From: Clostridiales bacterium 38-18
GTDB taxonomy: Bacteria > Bacillota > Clostridia > Peptostreptococcales > Acidaminobacteraceae
Direction of reading: 5' to 3'
DNA: 64,000 nucleotides
NCBI GenBank assembly: GCA_001897605.1
Contig: MKTL01000001.1
Span: 62,001-126,000, forward strand
How positions within the stretch are numbered: the first letter of the stretch is position 1; every line of letters begins with the position of its first letter. The notes below the pieces were generated by a model. The model was not told the DNA's origin. It searched no databases and worked only from the letters and a program-made list of their open reading frames with translations. The position numbers and the translations under genes are program-made. Positions 38,648-47,752 of the stretch are shown one piece after another.

Positions 38648-39208
38648 ATGAAAGATATTATTGTCTTAAAAGACTTGGAACAAATCAAAGCAATTTCTCA
38701 GCAATACAGACTTGACATTATTGAAGCGTTTGACAGCAAAGCAAAAACTGCAAAGCAGATAGCCGAAATGTTAGACGAGCCACATGGTAGAGTAAATTAT
38801 CACATCAAGATTTTGGAGAAAGTGGGCATAATTGAGCTCGTTCAAGAAGTGACAAAGTATGGTGTTGTAGAAAAGTATTATTGTCCAGTTGCTTATAAGA
38901 TTATTATTGACTCTAGCGCTGTTACCTTAGACGATGAAATGTCAGACTCAATCAGCAATGTATCAGTTGCATTTTTTGAAGGCATCTCAAGAGATTTCTA
39001 TGAGTCAGTAGAAAATTATTCAGGTGGTATCACAAGAAAAGTTGCGCATTACAGTGATTATTTTCTTACAGAGGCAGAAGCCAAAGAGTTAAATGAAAAA
39101 ATCACAAAGCTGATCGATGATTATTTAGAAGATAAAACTGAGCCAAGGGAAGGCGCACAAAGACATTCTCTTGCTAAAATGGTTTTTCCAATGCCTGATA
39201 AGGAATAG
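38648..39208 (+). CDS. ArsR-like winged-helix transcriptional regulator
   Basis: A 186-residue regulator with an N-terminal winged helix (about residues 10-90): QYRLDIIEAFDSKAKTAKQ, then IAEMLDEPHGRVNYHIKILE and a wing with KYGVVEKYYCPVA. This is the HTH_20/ArsR-like arrangement, and the C-terminal half is helical and acidic. No metal-binding cysteine cluster is visible, so metal sensing is unlikely. ATG 38648 has AGGGTG upstream. It precedes the orphan solute-binding protein by 10 bases and probably regulates it. Confidence 0.85.
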   Translation: MKDIIVLKDLEQIKAISQQYRLDIIEAFDSKAKTAKQIAEMLDEPHGRVNYHIKILEKVGIIELVQEVTKYGVVEKYYCPVAYKIIIDSSAVTLDDEMSDSISNVSVAFFEGISRDFYESVENYSGGITRKVAHYSDYFLTEAEAKELNEKITKLIDDYLEDKTEPREGAQRHSLAKMVFPMPDKE

Positions 39209-39217
39209 GAGAAGTAA

Positions 39218-40870
39218 ATGGTATTTCGGAAATACGCAACGCGCGTTCTTCCTTTTTTCTTAATTGTACTTATATTAGTAGGCTGTTCACCAAAATCAAC
39301 TAAAAATGATATTCCTAAAACAACTGTAGCCGATTCTGTTAATCAGGAGATTTTCTCAAATCCCGCGGTTTCAAGATCCAATGTTTTAGTGGTAGGCGTT
39401 GATGATATAGAAGGCTTATTTAATCCGCTTTATAGCTCTAAAGCCGTTGAATACTGGGTTGCAGACCTAGTGTTTAATGGCTTACTTGCGTTTGATAAGA
39501 CAGGAAACTCCGAGAAAATTTTGGTTGACAGCTATACCTTTTCGGAGGATGAAAAGGCCATAACGGTCTCGTTGAAGCCAGATGTCTTGTTTCAAGATGG
39601 TACTAAGCTAACTGTAAACGACGTGGTATTCACTTATTCGATGGTATTAAACGATTCCTACAATGGTTTTTATCAAGAGGTGAAGGAGCATTTAATTTCA
39701 GTAGAGGCAATTTCGGACTCTGAGGTTGTATTTCAATTTAAATCAGATGCGGCTGACAATTTAAAATCATTAGTAATCCCGATTCTTTCTGAAAATTATT
39801 ATAAAGCAGATGATTTCAATTCTTTTATAACAAGCTATAAGGAACCAATGGGTACAGGTGTTTTTAAGTTTGAAGATTATAATTCTGGTGAGAGTCTAAG
39901 TCTTTCGGTGAGCACCAATTCCATCCAAAGAAAGCCAAAGCTTCAAGGCATTTTGATTAAGCAATTAAGCGAAGCTGAGGCTAAAGCTGAGTTTGCAGAA
40001 GGTAAAATTGACCTATTCAGGCTTTCGGCAGAAAGGGCATCGGTGCTGGAGATTAAGACACAGCCTTTTGGCCTCGTAATGACACAGGGAACGAATGCTT
40101 CTATGTTTATTGGTTTAAATCATCAGGATGCATTGATGTCTGATGATAAAATTCGAAGGGCGCTTATTACAGGTCTTGATCGTCAATCCTTTGTTCAAAC
40201 CGAATGGGAAGGCTATGCTGAAGTGATTAATTATCTAGCAGTAGACAATTCAGAATATGCGATGGACTCACAAAATCTGAATGCTTATGCCTACGATTTT
40301 ACCAAGGCATCTGAATTACTGGATTCGGCTGGTTGGAAGGATGTAGATGGCGATGGCTTTAGAGAAAAAAATGGTGAACGTTTAAAAATCACTTATGTTG
40401 TTTTTCCAGAGTTAAGCTGGTCTTATAACTTGGCTCAAAGGGCTCAAAGTGATTGGCGAAAACTTGGGATCGAGGTTGAAATACAATACTTAGATTATCA
40501 AACGATGATGGAACAGCTTTTAGAGGGAAAAACACCTCAAATGTGGAATCTTGCTTGGCAAATTAAGTCGTATGAAAGCCCAGAAACGCTATTTTCGAAC
40601 ACTGAGACGGGGGTTTATAATTTTGGAGGGTACAATAACTCAAGAGCACAATCCCTGTTCGAAAAGCTTCATGAGGTGAACTCAAATTATGAAAGAGAAG
40701 TGTACTTCATAGAGTGGCATCAGCTTCAAAATGAAACGTTGCCTGTAATTCCAATAGCAAGAATGAAGTCAGTCTGGGCATATAACAGTCGCGTTAAAAA
40801 CCTGACGATAGATGCATATGGCTCTTGGACGGGTAACATTAATAACATTGAGGTAGAGGTACTGCAATGA
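39218..40870 (+). CDS. Peptide/nickel-type ABC transporter substrate-binding lipoprotein (orphan)
   Basis: A 550-residue family 5 extracellular solute-binding protein. The N-terminal signal ends in the lipobox LILVGC, so it is a predicted lipoprotein. Family motifs include VYELLVF-like entries (VFNGLLAFD), FHDG-equivalent LFQDGTKLTVNDV and a C-terminal region with LAWQIKSYESPETLFSNT. TAGGAGAAG precedes the ATG. No permease or ATPase for this family is adjacent; the operon continues with a QueG-like gene that overlaps by 4 bases. Substrate unknown, peptide is the default guess. Confidence 0.9.
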   Translation: MVFRKYATRVLPFFLIVLILVGCSPKSTKNDIPKTTVADSVNQEIFSNPAVSRSNVLVVGVDDIEGLFNPLYSSKAVEYWVADLVFNGLLAFDKTGNSEKILVDSYTFSEDEKAITVSLKPDVLFQDGTKLTVNDVVFTYSMVLNDSYNGFYQEVKEHLISVEAISDSEVVFQFKSDAADNLKSLVIPILSENYYKADDFNSFITSYKEPMGTGVFKFEDYNSGESLSLSVSTNSIQRKPKLQGILIKQLSEAEAKAEFAEGKIDLFRLSAERASVLEIKTQPFGLVMTQGTNASMFIGLNHQDALMSDDKIRRALITGLDRQSFVQTEWEGYAEVINYLAVDNSEYAMDSQNLNAYAYDFTKASELLDSAGWKDVDGDGFREKNGERLKITYVVFPELSWSYNLAQRAQSDWRKLGIEVEIQYLDYQTMMEQLLEGKTPQMWNLAWQIKSYESPETLFSNTETGVYNFGGYNNSRAQSLFEKLHEVNSNYEREVYFIEWHQLQNETLPVIPIARMKSVWAYNSRVKNLTIDAYGSWTGNINNIEVEVLQ

Positions 40871-41877
40871 TGCAAAAAAATGAATATGAAACACTCGAGC
40901 TAGAATTTGATGCCCTAATGATAAAACATTGGGGCATTGTTTTAATGAAGAATGGTAAATGTTTAAACATAGGTGAAGTGGCCGTTTCGTCCACGCTACA
41001 AGACTTAGTAACTGGGACAATTATCGCATGTGCAATTCCGTATCGATTAAAATCCGAGCACAAAAGACCTAGCTTATCCCATGGGCGCGTCGAGGCATTT
41101 GCGTGGGCGTTTGATTATCATACGGAGATTAAAAATAAGCTGAGCGCTGTAATAAACAAAATGTGTGAGGTCTTCCAATTAGATCGCGATTCAATACAAT
41201 CCTATGCAGATATATCGCCATTTGATGATCGTGAAATTGGATATCTCTCAGGATTAGGCTCTCTTGGAAAAAACCACTTGTTGATACATCCTGAACTTGG
41301 AACACAATTTTTTATTGGCTATATCGTCGTTAAGGATCGTAATCTTTTTAAGGATCTTCCCGCACACCAGCGGCTATATCCGAAGCATGATCAAAGATGT
41401 GAAGGTTGTGACAATTGTACCTCGTCATGTCCGACGAGCGTCTGTGGATTTGGTGTTACAGACCGAATGGCTTGTCTCTCTGCCCTAACTCAAACCAAGT
41501 CTGAAATTCAGGTGGCACATCGAGAGTTGTTTAAAATACGTCTTTATGGCTGTAGTATCTGTCAGGAGGTGTGCCCAGCCAATATTGAAGCACTGATAGT
41601 ACCTTTGCTGTCATCTGAGACTTCAAATTGGATTGATTTATTTGATTTGCTAAGGCTCAATAACAAACAATTTAAAGAGCAATATGGATCTATGGGATTT
41701 GCTTGGCGCTCATTATGGGTATACAAAAGAAATGCACTTTTGATACTTGGTAATTCGAAATCAATAGAGATATATCAACGATTATTGAAGCTTTCTGTCC
41801 TTAAAAATGACGAAAAGCTTAGAGAATATTACAATTGGGCAATAAATAGTCTTTGTGTTTCCACCGCGGACAGTTAG
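40867..41877 (+). CDS. QueG-like epoxyqueuosine reductase family protein
   Basis: A 336-residue iron-sulfur protein resembling QueG, the cobalamin-dependent enzyme converting epoxyqueuosine to queuosine in tRNA. RVEAFAWAFDYH, YADISPFDDREIGYLSGLG, SLGKNHLLIHP and the two 4Fe-4S motifs (CEGCDNCTSSCPTSVC and CSICQEVCP) are present in order. The C-terminus has no clear HEAT-like extension of larger versions. It overlaps the preceding gene by 4 bases (ATGA). queA and tgt are not in the window, so its activity is inferred from the family. Confidence 0.85.
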   Translation: MMQKNEYETLELEFDALMIKHWGIVLMKNGKCLNIGEVAVSSTLQDLVTGTIIACAIPYRLKSEHKRPSLSHGRVEAFAWAFDYHTEIKNKLSAVINKMCEVFQLDRDSIQSYADISPFDDREIGYLSGLGSLGKNHLLIHPELGTQFFIGYIVVKDRNLFKDLPAHQRLYPKHDQRCEGCDNCTSSCPTSVCGFGVTDRMACLSALTQTKSEIQVAHRELFKIRLYGCSICQEVCPANIEALIVPLLSSETSNWIDLFDLLRLNNKQFKEQYGSMGFAWRSLWVYKRNALLILGNSKSIEIYQRLLKLSVLKNDEKLREYYNWAINSLCVSTADS

Positions 41878-41886
41878 TGATATACT
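41858..41886 (+). promoter_or_regulatory. Promoter for the Kbl-type gene, inside the QueG-like 3' end
   Basis: TTTCCA (41858-41863) and TATACT (41881-41886) are spaced 17 bases, and TGA precedes the -10 as an extended element. Confidence 0.5.
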
Positions 41887-41919
41887 AAAATCGTAAATCA
41901 CATATTTGGGAGGGTTACA

Positions 41920-43107
41920 ATGTCAAATGTACATGAATTAAAGTACTTGCAAGATCAAGTTGAAGAACTTAAAGATCAAGGCGTTTACCGTGTTTTACCT
42001 GTTCTTGAGGGTGCAAACGAGCCTGAGTGCATGCTCAATGGCAAACGAGTGATTAACTTATCTTCTAATAATTATCTAGGATTTGCAAATCATCCACAAT
42101 TAAAAAAAGCAGCTATTGAAGCAGTTGAAAAATATGGTGTTGGTTCTGGTGCAGTAAGAACGATCATTGGAAATATGGATATACATGAGCAATTAGAAGT
42201 CGAACTCGCTAAATTTAAAAGAGAAGAAGCGGTTATGGTTTTCCAATCGGGCTTTAACTGTAATGCTGGTGCAATCCAAGCGATTACAAATAAAGGCGAC
42301 TTGATTATCTCTGACGAGCTTAATCACGCGAGTATTATCGATGGCGTTAAATTATCTAAAGCAGACAAAGCGGTTTACAAGCATAGCGACATGGCTGATT
42401 TAGAAAGAGTTTTAAAGGAAAAAAGAGGACAGTATACAAATTGTCTTATCATAACTGATGGCGTTTTCAGTATGGACGGCGATATAGCGAAGCTACCTGA
42501 GCTTGTAGAGCTTGCTGAAAAATACGAGTGTATGACTTATGTTGATGATGCACACGGTTCAGGTGTTTTAGGTGAAAATGGTCGCGGTACAGTGGATCAC
42601 TTCCACCTACATGGTAGAATCGATTTTTCGATTGGTACGCTTTCAAAAGCGATTGGCGTTTTCGGTGGCTATGTCGCTGGAAGTAAGGTCATGAAGGAAT
42701 GGCTATTGCATAGAGGGAGACCGCTTTTATTTAGTACGTCTTTGCCACCAGCTGCGGTTGGTGCAATTACTGAAGCGGTTAAGCTTTTGAGCTCTACAAC
42801 TGAGTACACAGATCGTCTTTGGTCAAATGCAAGGTTCTTTAAAGCTGAATTAGGTAAGCTAGGGTTTAACACAGGTGCGAGTGAAACGCCGATTACCCCT
42901 GTAATCATAGGCGATGAAGCGCAAACCGTTGCATTTTCTAAACGCATGCTAGAATTGGGCGTTTTCGTTTCGCCAATCGTGTTCCCAACAGTACCTAAAG
43001 GAACGGGTAGAGTACGCTGCATGGTTACAGCAGCTCACACAGAAGAGCAGCTTGCAAGAGCAGTTCAAATCTTTGAGCAAGTTGGAAAAGAGATGTCATT
43101 ATTATAG
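41920..43107 (+). CDS. Glycine C-acetyltransferase / 2-amino-3-ketobutyrate CoA ligase family aminotransferase
   Basis: A 395-residue PLP enzyme of the alpha-oxoamine synthase family, which includes Kbl and BioF. Features are [42 protein letters not shown] and the PLP-lysine region [13 protein letters not shown]; a His-containing DGVFSMDGD is also typical. Kbl is favoured by overall pattern ([27 protein letters not shown]). tdh (threonine dehydrogenase) is not adjacent, so glycine-threonine metabolism is inferred only. TGGGAGGG precedes the ATG. A terminator follows. Confidence 0.88.
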   Translation: MSNVHELKYLQDQVEELKDQGVYRVLPVLEGANEPECMLNGKRVINLSSNNYLGFANHPQLKKAAIEAVEKYGVGSGAVRTIIGNMDIHEQLEVELAKFKREEAVMVFQSGFNCNAGAIQAITNKGDLIISDELNHASIIDGVKLSKADKAVYKHSDMADLERVLKEKRGQYTNCLIITDGVFSMDGDIAKLPELVELAEKYECMTYVDDAHGSGVLGENGRGTVDHFHLHGRIDFSIGTLSKAIGVFGGYVAGSKVMKEWLLHRGRPLLFSTSLPPAAVGAITEAVKLLSSTTEYTDRLWSNARFFKAELGKLGFNTGASETPITPVIIGDEAQTVAFSKRMLELGVFVSPIVFPTVPKGTGRVRCMVTAAHTEEQLARAVQIFEQVGKEMSLL

Positions 43108-43148
43108 TAAGTATTTAAGCTTTATATAAACACAGATATGACTTTAGT

Positions 43149-43195
43149 AAGCATTCCATATTTGAAGATTCCGCTTCAATTTGGAATGCTTTTCT
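43149..43195 (+). terminator. Terminator after the Kbl-type gene
   Basis: A long two-part stem (AAGCATTCCA with TGGAATGCTT, and inner TGAAG with CTTCA) is followed by TTCTT. Confidence 0.82.
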
Positions 43196-43376
43196 TATTT
43201 AGAAAATTGATTTTAAGTGAAACGCATGGGTATAATGGAAATAGTTTTACATACAAAATGCTTTGGCAGATAAAAGTTGTTTATTAATAAGTGTGACATA
43301 TGTATAATAGAATATATATCTAAAGGTCGCATTGTAGGTCAATGCTGTCAAATAAAAAATGGAGGATGCTTACGTT

Positions 43377-44288
43377 ATGGAAAATAAACAAGGTATTTTA
43401 CTCGAAAGTGGTACAGGCGAAGTTGAAATACTTCATTTTACAGTTGCCGGTGTACATTACGCAATCAACGTCGTAAAGGTTAAAGAGCTACTACAGATAG
43501 AAAATATCGCTAAAATACCAAACTCTCATCCAGCGGTATCGGGGATTTCTTTGATTCGTGGAGAAATGATTTCCATAGTGGATTTACTCTATGTACTGGA
43601 AAACCAAAAGAATCCAAATGTTAAAAACAGCATGACATTGGTATGTGAATTCAATAAAATTAAAGTTGGGTTTGCAATTGAGTCAGTGCTTGGAATTAAC
43701 AGAATCGGCTGGAGCGCAATTACTAAGCCAGACGATTTAACCTCTAATTCTTTGATTATAGGAAATATCAATCTTAACAATCAAATTATTATGCTTCTAG
43801 ATTTTGAAAAAATCGTTATGGATATTAATCCGAATACAGGAATCAACATAGATCGAATTAAAGAGATTGAAGTTAAGGATCGCTCTAAGATAAAAGTGGC
43901 GCTAGCAGATGATTCACCTATGATTCGTAAGGTATTATTAGACACCCTTACTAAAGCTGGCTTTATGAACTTGAAATTCTTTGATGATGGGATGCAAACA
44001 CTTGAATATTTGAATTTACTTGCTGAAAAGAAAGGCGAAGCCTTTGATAATGATATAGACCTGTTAATCACTGATATCGAAATGCCTCAATTAGACGGAC
44101 ACGCTTTGACACGTAGAATCAAGGAGCATAAGATACTTAAAAAATTACCGATTATTATCTTCTCGTCTTTGATTACAGATGACCTACTTCATAAGGGTGA
44201 AGCGGTTGGCGCAGATGCACAAATGAGCAAACCTGAAATAGAAAATCTTGTAAAACTCATCGACAAATTGTTAAATATTACAAAATAA
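43377..44288 (+). CDS. cheV: Chemotaxis coupling protein CheV
   Basis: A 303-residue hybrid adaptor: an N-terminal CheW-like domain (about residues 1-150, FTVAGVHYAINVVKVKELL) and a C-terminal receiver domain (about 170-300) with acidic pocket ALADDSPMIRK, phospho-acceptor Asp in LLITDIEMPQLDG, SSLITDD and the conserved Lys in MSKPE. CheV couples receptors to CheA. Start ATG 43377 is preferred; GGAGG at 43361-43365 lies 11 bases upstream, whereas ATG 43359 has no site. A chemoreceptor lies at 12 kb. A strong terminator follows. Confidence 0.94.
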   Translation: MENKQGILLESGTGEVEILHFTVAGVHYAINVVKVKELLQIENIAKIPNSHPAVSGISLIRGEMISIVDLLYVLENQKNPNVKNSMTLVCEFNKIKVGFAIESVLGINRIGWSAITKPDDLTSNSLIIGNINLNNQIIMLLDFEKIVMDINPNTGINIDRIKEIEVKDRSKIKVALADDSPMIRKVLLDTLTKAGFMNLKFFDDGMQTLEYLNLLAEKKGEAFDNDIDLLITDIEMPQLDGHALTRRIKEHKILKKLPIIIFSSLITDDLLHKGEAVGADAQMSKPEIENLVKLIDKLLNITK

Positions 44289-44301
44289 TTTATATGTCTC
44301 A

Positions 44302-44330
44302 AACGCAGCACTACAAAGTGTTGCGTTTTT
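44302..44330 (+). terminator. Terminator after cheV
   Basis: An 11-bp stem (AACGCAGCACT / AGTGTTGCGTT, one G-T pair) with an ACAA loop is followed by a T-rich tract. Confidence 0.92.
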
Positions 44331-44345
44331 TATTTTTTTTTGGTG

Positions 44346-44374
44346 TTGACGATAAAATAAGTATAAAGTATAAT
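44346..44374 (+). promoter_or_regulatory. Promoter of the polyamine-transport operon
   Basis: TTGACG (44346-44351) and TATAAT (44369-44374) are separated by exactly 17 bases, just downstream of the cheV terminator. Two dyads follow within the expected leader. Confidence 0.88.
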
Positions 44375-44386
44375 AAATCGAGTGAA

Positions 44387-44425
44387 AAGTTTAATGATAG
44401 TAAACTTAAAATTTACTGATAAATT
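44387..44425 (+). promoter_or_regulatory. Two tandem dyads downstream of the pot promoter, candidate operators
   Basis: AAGTTTA-N7-TAAACTT (44387-44407) and AATTTA-CTGA-TAAATT (44410-44425) lie immediately after the probable transcription start. Their placement would let the adjacent cupin-HTH regulator repress its own operon, which is inference. Confidence 0.5.
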
Positions 44426-44454
44426 ATAAAAAATATTGAGAAGGAGAGCTTGTT

Positions 44455-44994
44455 GTGCAGATTGGTGAAAAGATAAAAAGACTCAGACTAGAAAACAATC
44501 TAACACAGGAAGAGCTAGCGGATCGATGTGAGTTATCTAAAGGATTTATCTCACAGCTAGAACGCGATATGACTTCGCCGTCCATAGCCAGCCTCGTGGA
44601 TATTCTAGAAAGCTTGGGAACAAATCTTCAATCGTTTTTTAGTGAAACCGTGGAAGAAAAAATCGTATTTAAGACTGAAGATTTCTTTGAGAAGGAAAAT
44701 GAAGAAATTGGCTATAAACTAGAATGGATCATTCCAAATGCTCAGAAAAATATGATGGAGCCGATATTGCTGACACTTGCGCCAAATGGTGCTTATGATG
44801 AGCATGAGCCACATGTAGGAGAAGAATTTGGATATGTCTTATCAGGATCAGTCGTCATTAGACTTGGCAGTAAGAAATACGTTGCCAAGGCGGGCGATTC
44901 TTTTTATTACAAGGCAAATAAGGGACATGAAATTGTAAATAAAGGGAAAAGGGAAGCGGTTCTATTGATGGTGGGAACCCCTCCTAATTTCTAG
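44455..44994 (+). CDS. HTH-cupin transcriptional regulator (PuuR-like)
   Basis: A 179-residue regulator with an N-terminal Xre-type helix-turn-helix (about residues 1-60, IKRLRLENNLTQEELADRC, SKGFISQLERDMTSPS) and a C-terminal cupin domain (about 105-178, HEPHVGEEFGYVLSGSV, GDSFYYKANKGHE). PuuR-type proteins sense polyamines. Starts at GTG 44455 after AAGGAG (44441-44446). potA begins 15 bases downstream, placing it at the head of the operon, where it probably senses polyamine levels and controls uptake. Confidence 0.9.
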   Translation: MQIGEKIKRLRLENNLTQEELADRCELSKGFISQLERDMTSPSIASLVDILESLGTNLQSFFSETVEEKIVFKTEDFFEKENEEIGYKLEWIIPNAQKNMMEPILLTLAPNGAYDEHEPHVGEEFGYVLSGSVVIRLGSKKYVAKAGDSFYYKANKGHEIVNKGKREAVLLMVGTPPNF

Positions 44995-45009
44995 CATCTG
45001 GAGGGAATC

Positions 45010-46050
45010 ATGAGCGATAAAATCGTAAAAGGACTAAACATTACAAAAGAATTCAATGGTGTGCCTGTGGTTAAAAACATTGATTTTTGGGTTAAGAAAA
45101 ATCAGTTTTTAACGATACTAGGACCAAGCGGTTGCGGAAAAACGACGACTCTTAGAATGATCGCAGGATTTGAAACGCCAACTTCAGGCCAACTTTTTTT
45201 TGAAGGGAAGGAAATTACAAATGTACCACCCTATATGAGACAAATCAATACGGTGTTTCAGAAGTATGCTTTATTTCCTCATATGAACATTTATGAAAAC
45301 ATTGCCTTTGGCTTGCGGATTAAAAAGACGAGTGAAAAGGATGTGGCAACGAAGGTTGCTAAGATGCTAGAGCTTGTTAATCTAAGTGGATTTGAAAAGA
45401 GAAGTGTCAATTCGTTATCAGGTGGACAGCAGCAAAGAATAGCAATTGCAAGAGCACTTGTCAACGAACCTAAGGTATTATTACTTGACGAACCTCTTGG
45501 TGCACTTGATTTAAAATTAAGAAAAGAAATGCAAATAGAGCTCAAAAACATGCAAAAAGAGCTAGGAATTACTTTTGTTTATGTAACACATGATCAAGAG
45601 GAAGCCCTTACTATGTCAGATAAAATCATCATTATGAATCAAGGCGAAATCCAACAAATTGGATCGCCGACAGATATTTACAATGAACCAGAAAATGCCT
45701 TCGTCGCAGATTTTATCGGCGAAAGCAATATTTTTACAGGCACGATGCTAGAGGACTTTAGAGTTAAGTTTTGTGACAGAGAATTTGTTTGCGTTGATAA
45801 AGGCTTTGAAAGAAACGAAATGGTCGATGTTGTGGTGCGACCAGAGGATGTTAGACTGGTACCAAAAAGCGAGGGACTTTTGACGGGCGTTGTAAAGTCA
45901 GTCGTATTTAAAGGTGTACACTATGAAATGCTCGTAACAGAAAATGACCGAGAATGGATGGTTCATAGCACAACTATGGAGCGCGAGGGCACTGAAGTGG
46001 GGCTGTTAATGACACCTGACGACATTCACATTATGTGCAAGGAGGGGTAG
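45010..46050 (+). CDS. potA: Spermidine/putrescine ABC transporter ATP-binding protein PotA
   Basis: The 346-residue ATPase that energises polyamine import. Walker [12 protein letters not shown], signature [11 protein letters not shown], Walker [13 protein letters not shown] and the switch His in VTHDQEEAL are present, with a C-terminal TOBE domain (about residues 245-345). GGAGG precedes the ATG. potB starts one base after its stop codon. The complete potABCD set follows in order. Confidence 0.97.
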   Translation: MSDKIVKGLNITKEFNGVPVVKNIDFWVKKNQFLTILGPSGCGKTTTLRMIAGFETPTSGQLFFEGKEITNVPPYMRQINTVFQKYALFPHMNIYENIAFGLRIKKTSEKDVATKVAKMLELVNLSGFEKRSVNSLSGGQQQRIAIARALVNEPKVLLLDEPLGALDLKLRKEMQIELKNMQKELGITFVYVTHDQEEALTMSDKIIIMNQGEIQQIGSPTDIYNEPENAFVADFIGESNIFTGTMLEDFRVKFCDREFVCVDKGFERNEMVDVVVRPEDVRLVPKSEGLLTGVVKSVVFKGVHYEMLVTENDREWMVHSTTMEREGTEVGLLMTPDDIHIMCKEG

Positions 46051-46051
46051 G

Positions 46052-46888
46052 ATGATTAAAAGACTTGCCTCTGGACCGTATTTGTTTTGGTTAATTATGT
46101 TTATTATTGTGCCGCTATTGATGGTTTTTGGCTATAGTATTGTTCAGACCGATAGCAGTGGTAATCTGTCTGTTTCATTTTCGAATTTTGCGAGGGCATT
46201 TGATCCCATTTACATTACAGTGCTGGGCAGATCATTAAAAATTGCACTAGAAGCGACTGCGATTTGTTTATTAATGGGTTATCCAATGGCAATGATTCTA
46301 GCTAAAATGAACGTGAAATACAGAACGTTTGCAGTTATGATGTTTGTCGTTCCAATGTGGATGAACTTTTTACTTAGAACCTATGCTTGGATGACAATTT
46401 TGGGAAAAAACGGTGTGCTCAACGGGATTCTTTCTTTTTTTGGTTTGCCGCAGGTTCAATTTCTTTATTCAGAAGGCGCAGTCCTACTGGGTATGGTATA
46501 TAACTTTTTGCCGTTTATGGTATTGCCTATCTATACGGTTTTAATGAAGATGGATTCTAGCTTAATTGAAGCAGCTGAAGATTTAGGTGGTAATAAGGTA
46601 ACTGTGTTTTCAAAGGTTATATTACCTTTATCGATTCCAGGAGTCCTATCGGGTGTATCGATGGTTTTCATGCCTGCAGTTAGTACCTTTGTTATTTCCA
46701 ACCTGCTTTATGGTGGACAGTACATGTTGATCGGTAACTTAATAGAACAGCAATATCTTGTTGTGAACGATTGGAATTTCGGTTCAGCAGTTGCTATGAT
46801 TCTCATGGCTCTTATCTTGATCTCTATGGCGGTTATGAATAAAGTCGGTGGAGACAATCCAGAGGATAGGGGGACGGGTTTATGGTAG
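46052..46888 (+). CDS. potB: Spermidine/putrescine ABC transporter permease PotB
   Basis: A 278-residue inner-membrane permease with about six hydrophobic helices. The coupling (EAA) loop is visible as LIEAAEDLGGNKVTVFSKVILPLS, which contacts PotA. GGAGGGG precedes the ATG. Its last 7 bases overlap potC, indicating coupled translation. The product pairs with PotC to form the channel. Confidence 0.96.
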   Translation: MIKRLASGPYLFWLIMFIIVPLLMVFGYSIVQTDSSGNLSVSFSNFARAFDPIYITVLGRSLKIALEATAICLLMGYPMAMILAKMNVKYRTFAVMMFVVPMWMNFLLRTYAWMTILGKNGVLNGILSFFGLPQVQFLYSEGAVLLGMVYNFLPFMVLPIYTVLMKMDSSLIEAAEDLGGNKVTVFSKVILPLSIPGVLSGVSMVFMPAVSTFVISNLLYGGQYMLIGNLIEQQYLVVNDWNFGSAVAMILMALILISMAVMNKVGGDNPEDRGTGLW

Positions 46889-47655
46889 GCAAATGGTTAA
46901 AAAGGCTGTATACGATCCTCATGTTTGGTTTCTTGTATGCGCCAATTGCAGTATTAGCAATATTTTCATTTAATGATTCTAAGTCGACTGCCAAATGGGG
47001 TGGGTTTACCTTTGATTGGTATAAAAGTCTCTTTCAAAACGACTTGATAATGCGATCGCTTTATTACACGATATTAGTCGCAATTATCGCGTCAGCAATT
47101 TCTACATTAATTGGCACGTTTGCTGCTTTTGGTCTTTACTATATGAAGCCACTCAAACAGAAGGTGCTTTTGAACGTCAACTCGCTACCAATACTGAACC
47201 CAGATATCGTTACGGGTATCTCGTTGATGACCCTGTTTGTGGCATTAAATATCAAATTAGGTCTGATAACAATGATTTTGGCTCACGTAACATTTTGTAT
47301 TCCTTATGTGGTGCTTTCAGTTCTACCAAAGTTCAAGCAAATGCCAAGTGAAATGCTTGAGGCTGCAATGGACCTAGGTGCAACGCCGTGGTATGCTTTT
47401 AGAAAGGTAATCTACCCTGAAATTAAACCAGGAATAATTACCGGCGCGCTGATTGCCTTTACACTTTCGATTGACGATTTCGTCATCAGCTTCTTCAATA
47501 CAGGCAGTGGCGTAAGCAACTTATCCATTGCGATTTATTCAATGGCTAGAAGAGGCATCAAACCTGAAATTAATGCGTTATCAACACTAATGTTTATAAC
47601 AGTTTTAATACTGTTATTGATACTCAATAAGAGAACTAAAATTGAAGAAATCTGA
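46882..47655 (+). CDS. potC: Spermidine/putrescine ABC transporter permease PotC
   Basis: A 257-residue permease with about six membrane helices and the EAA loop MLEAAMDLGATPWYAFRKV. The first helix is preceded by a basic residue pair. It overlaps potB by 7 bases and is read from an upstream AGGGGG. A 97-base gap separates it from potD. Confidence 0.96.
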   Translation: MVGKWLKRLYTILMFGFLYAPIAVLAIFSFNDSKSTAKWGGFTFDWYKSLFQNDLIMRSLYYTILVAIIASAISTLIGTFAAFGLYYMKPLKQKVLLNVNSLPILNPDIVTGISLMTLFVALNIKLGLITMILAHVTFCIPYVVLSVLPKFKQMPSEMLEAAMDLGATPWYAFRKVIYPEIKPGIITGALIAFTLSIDDFVISFFNTGSGVSNLSIAIYSMARRGIKPEINALSTLMFITVLILLLILNKRTKIEEI

Positions 47656-47752
47656 TAAGCCGTCTGATTTAGGCTCAGCGTAATGAAAATGTGTTCTAAA
47701 TGGATAATTAGATGCGTCTATGCTTACAGAAAACCAAGAAGGGAGAATGATA

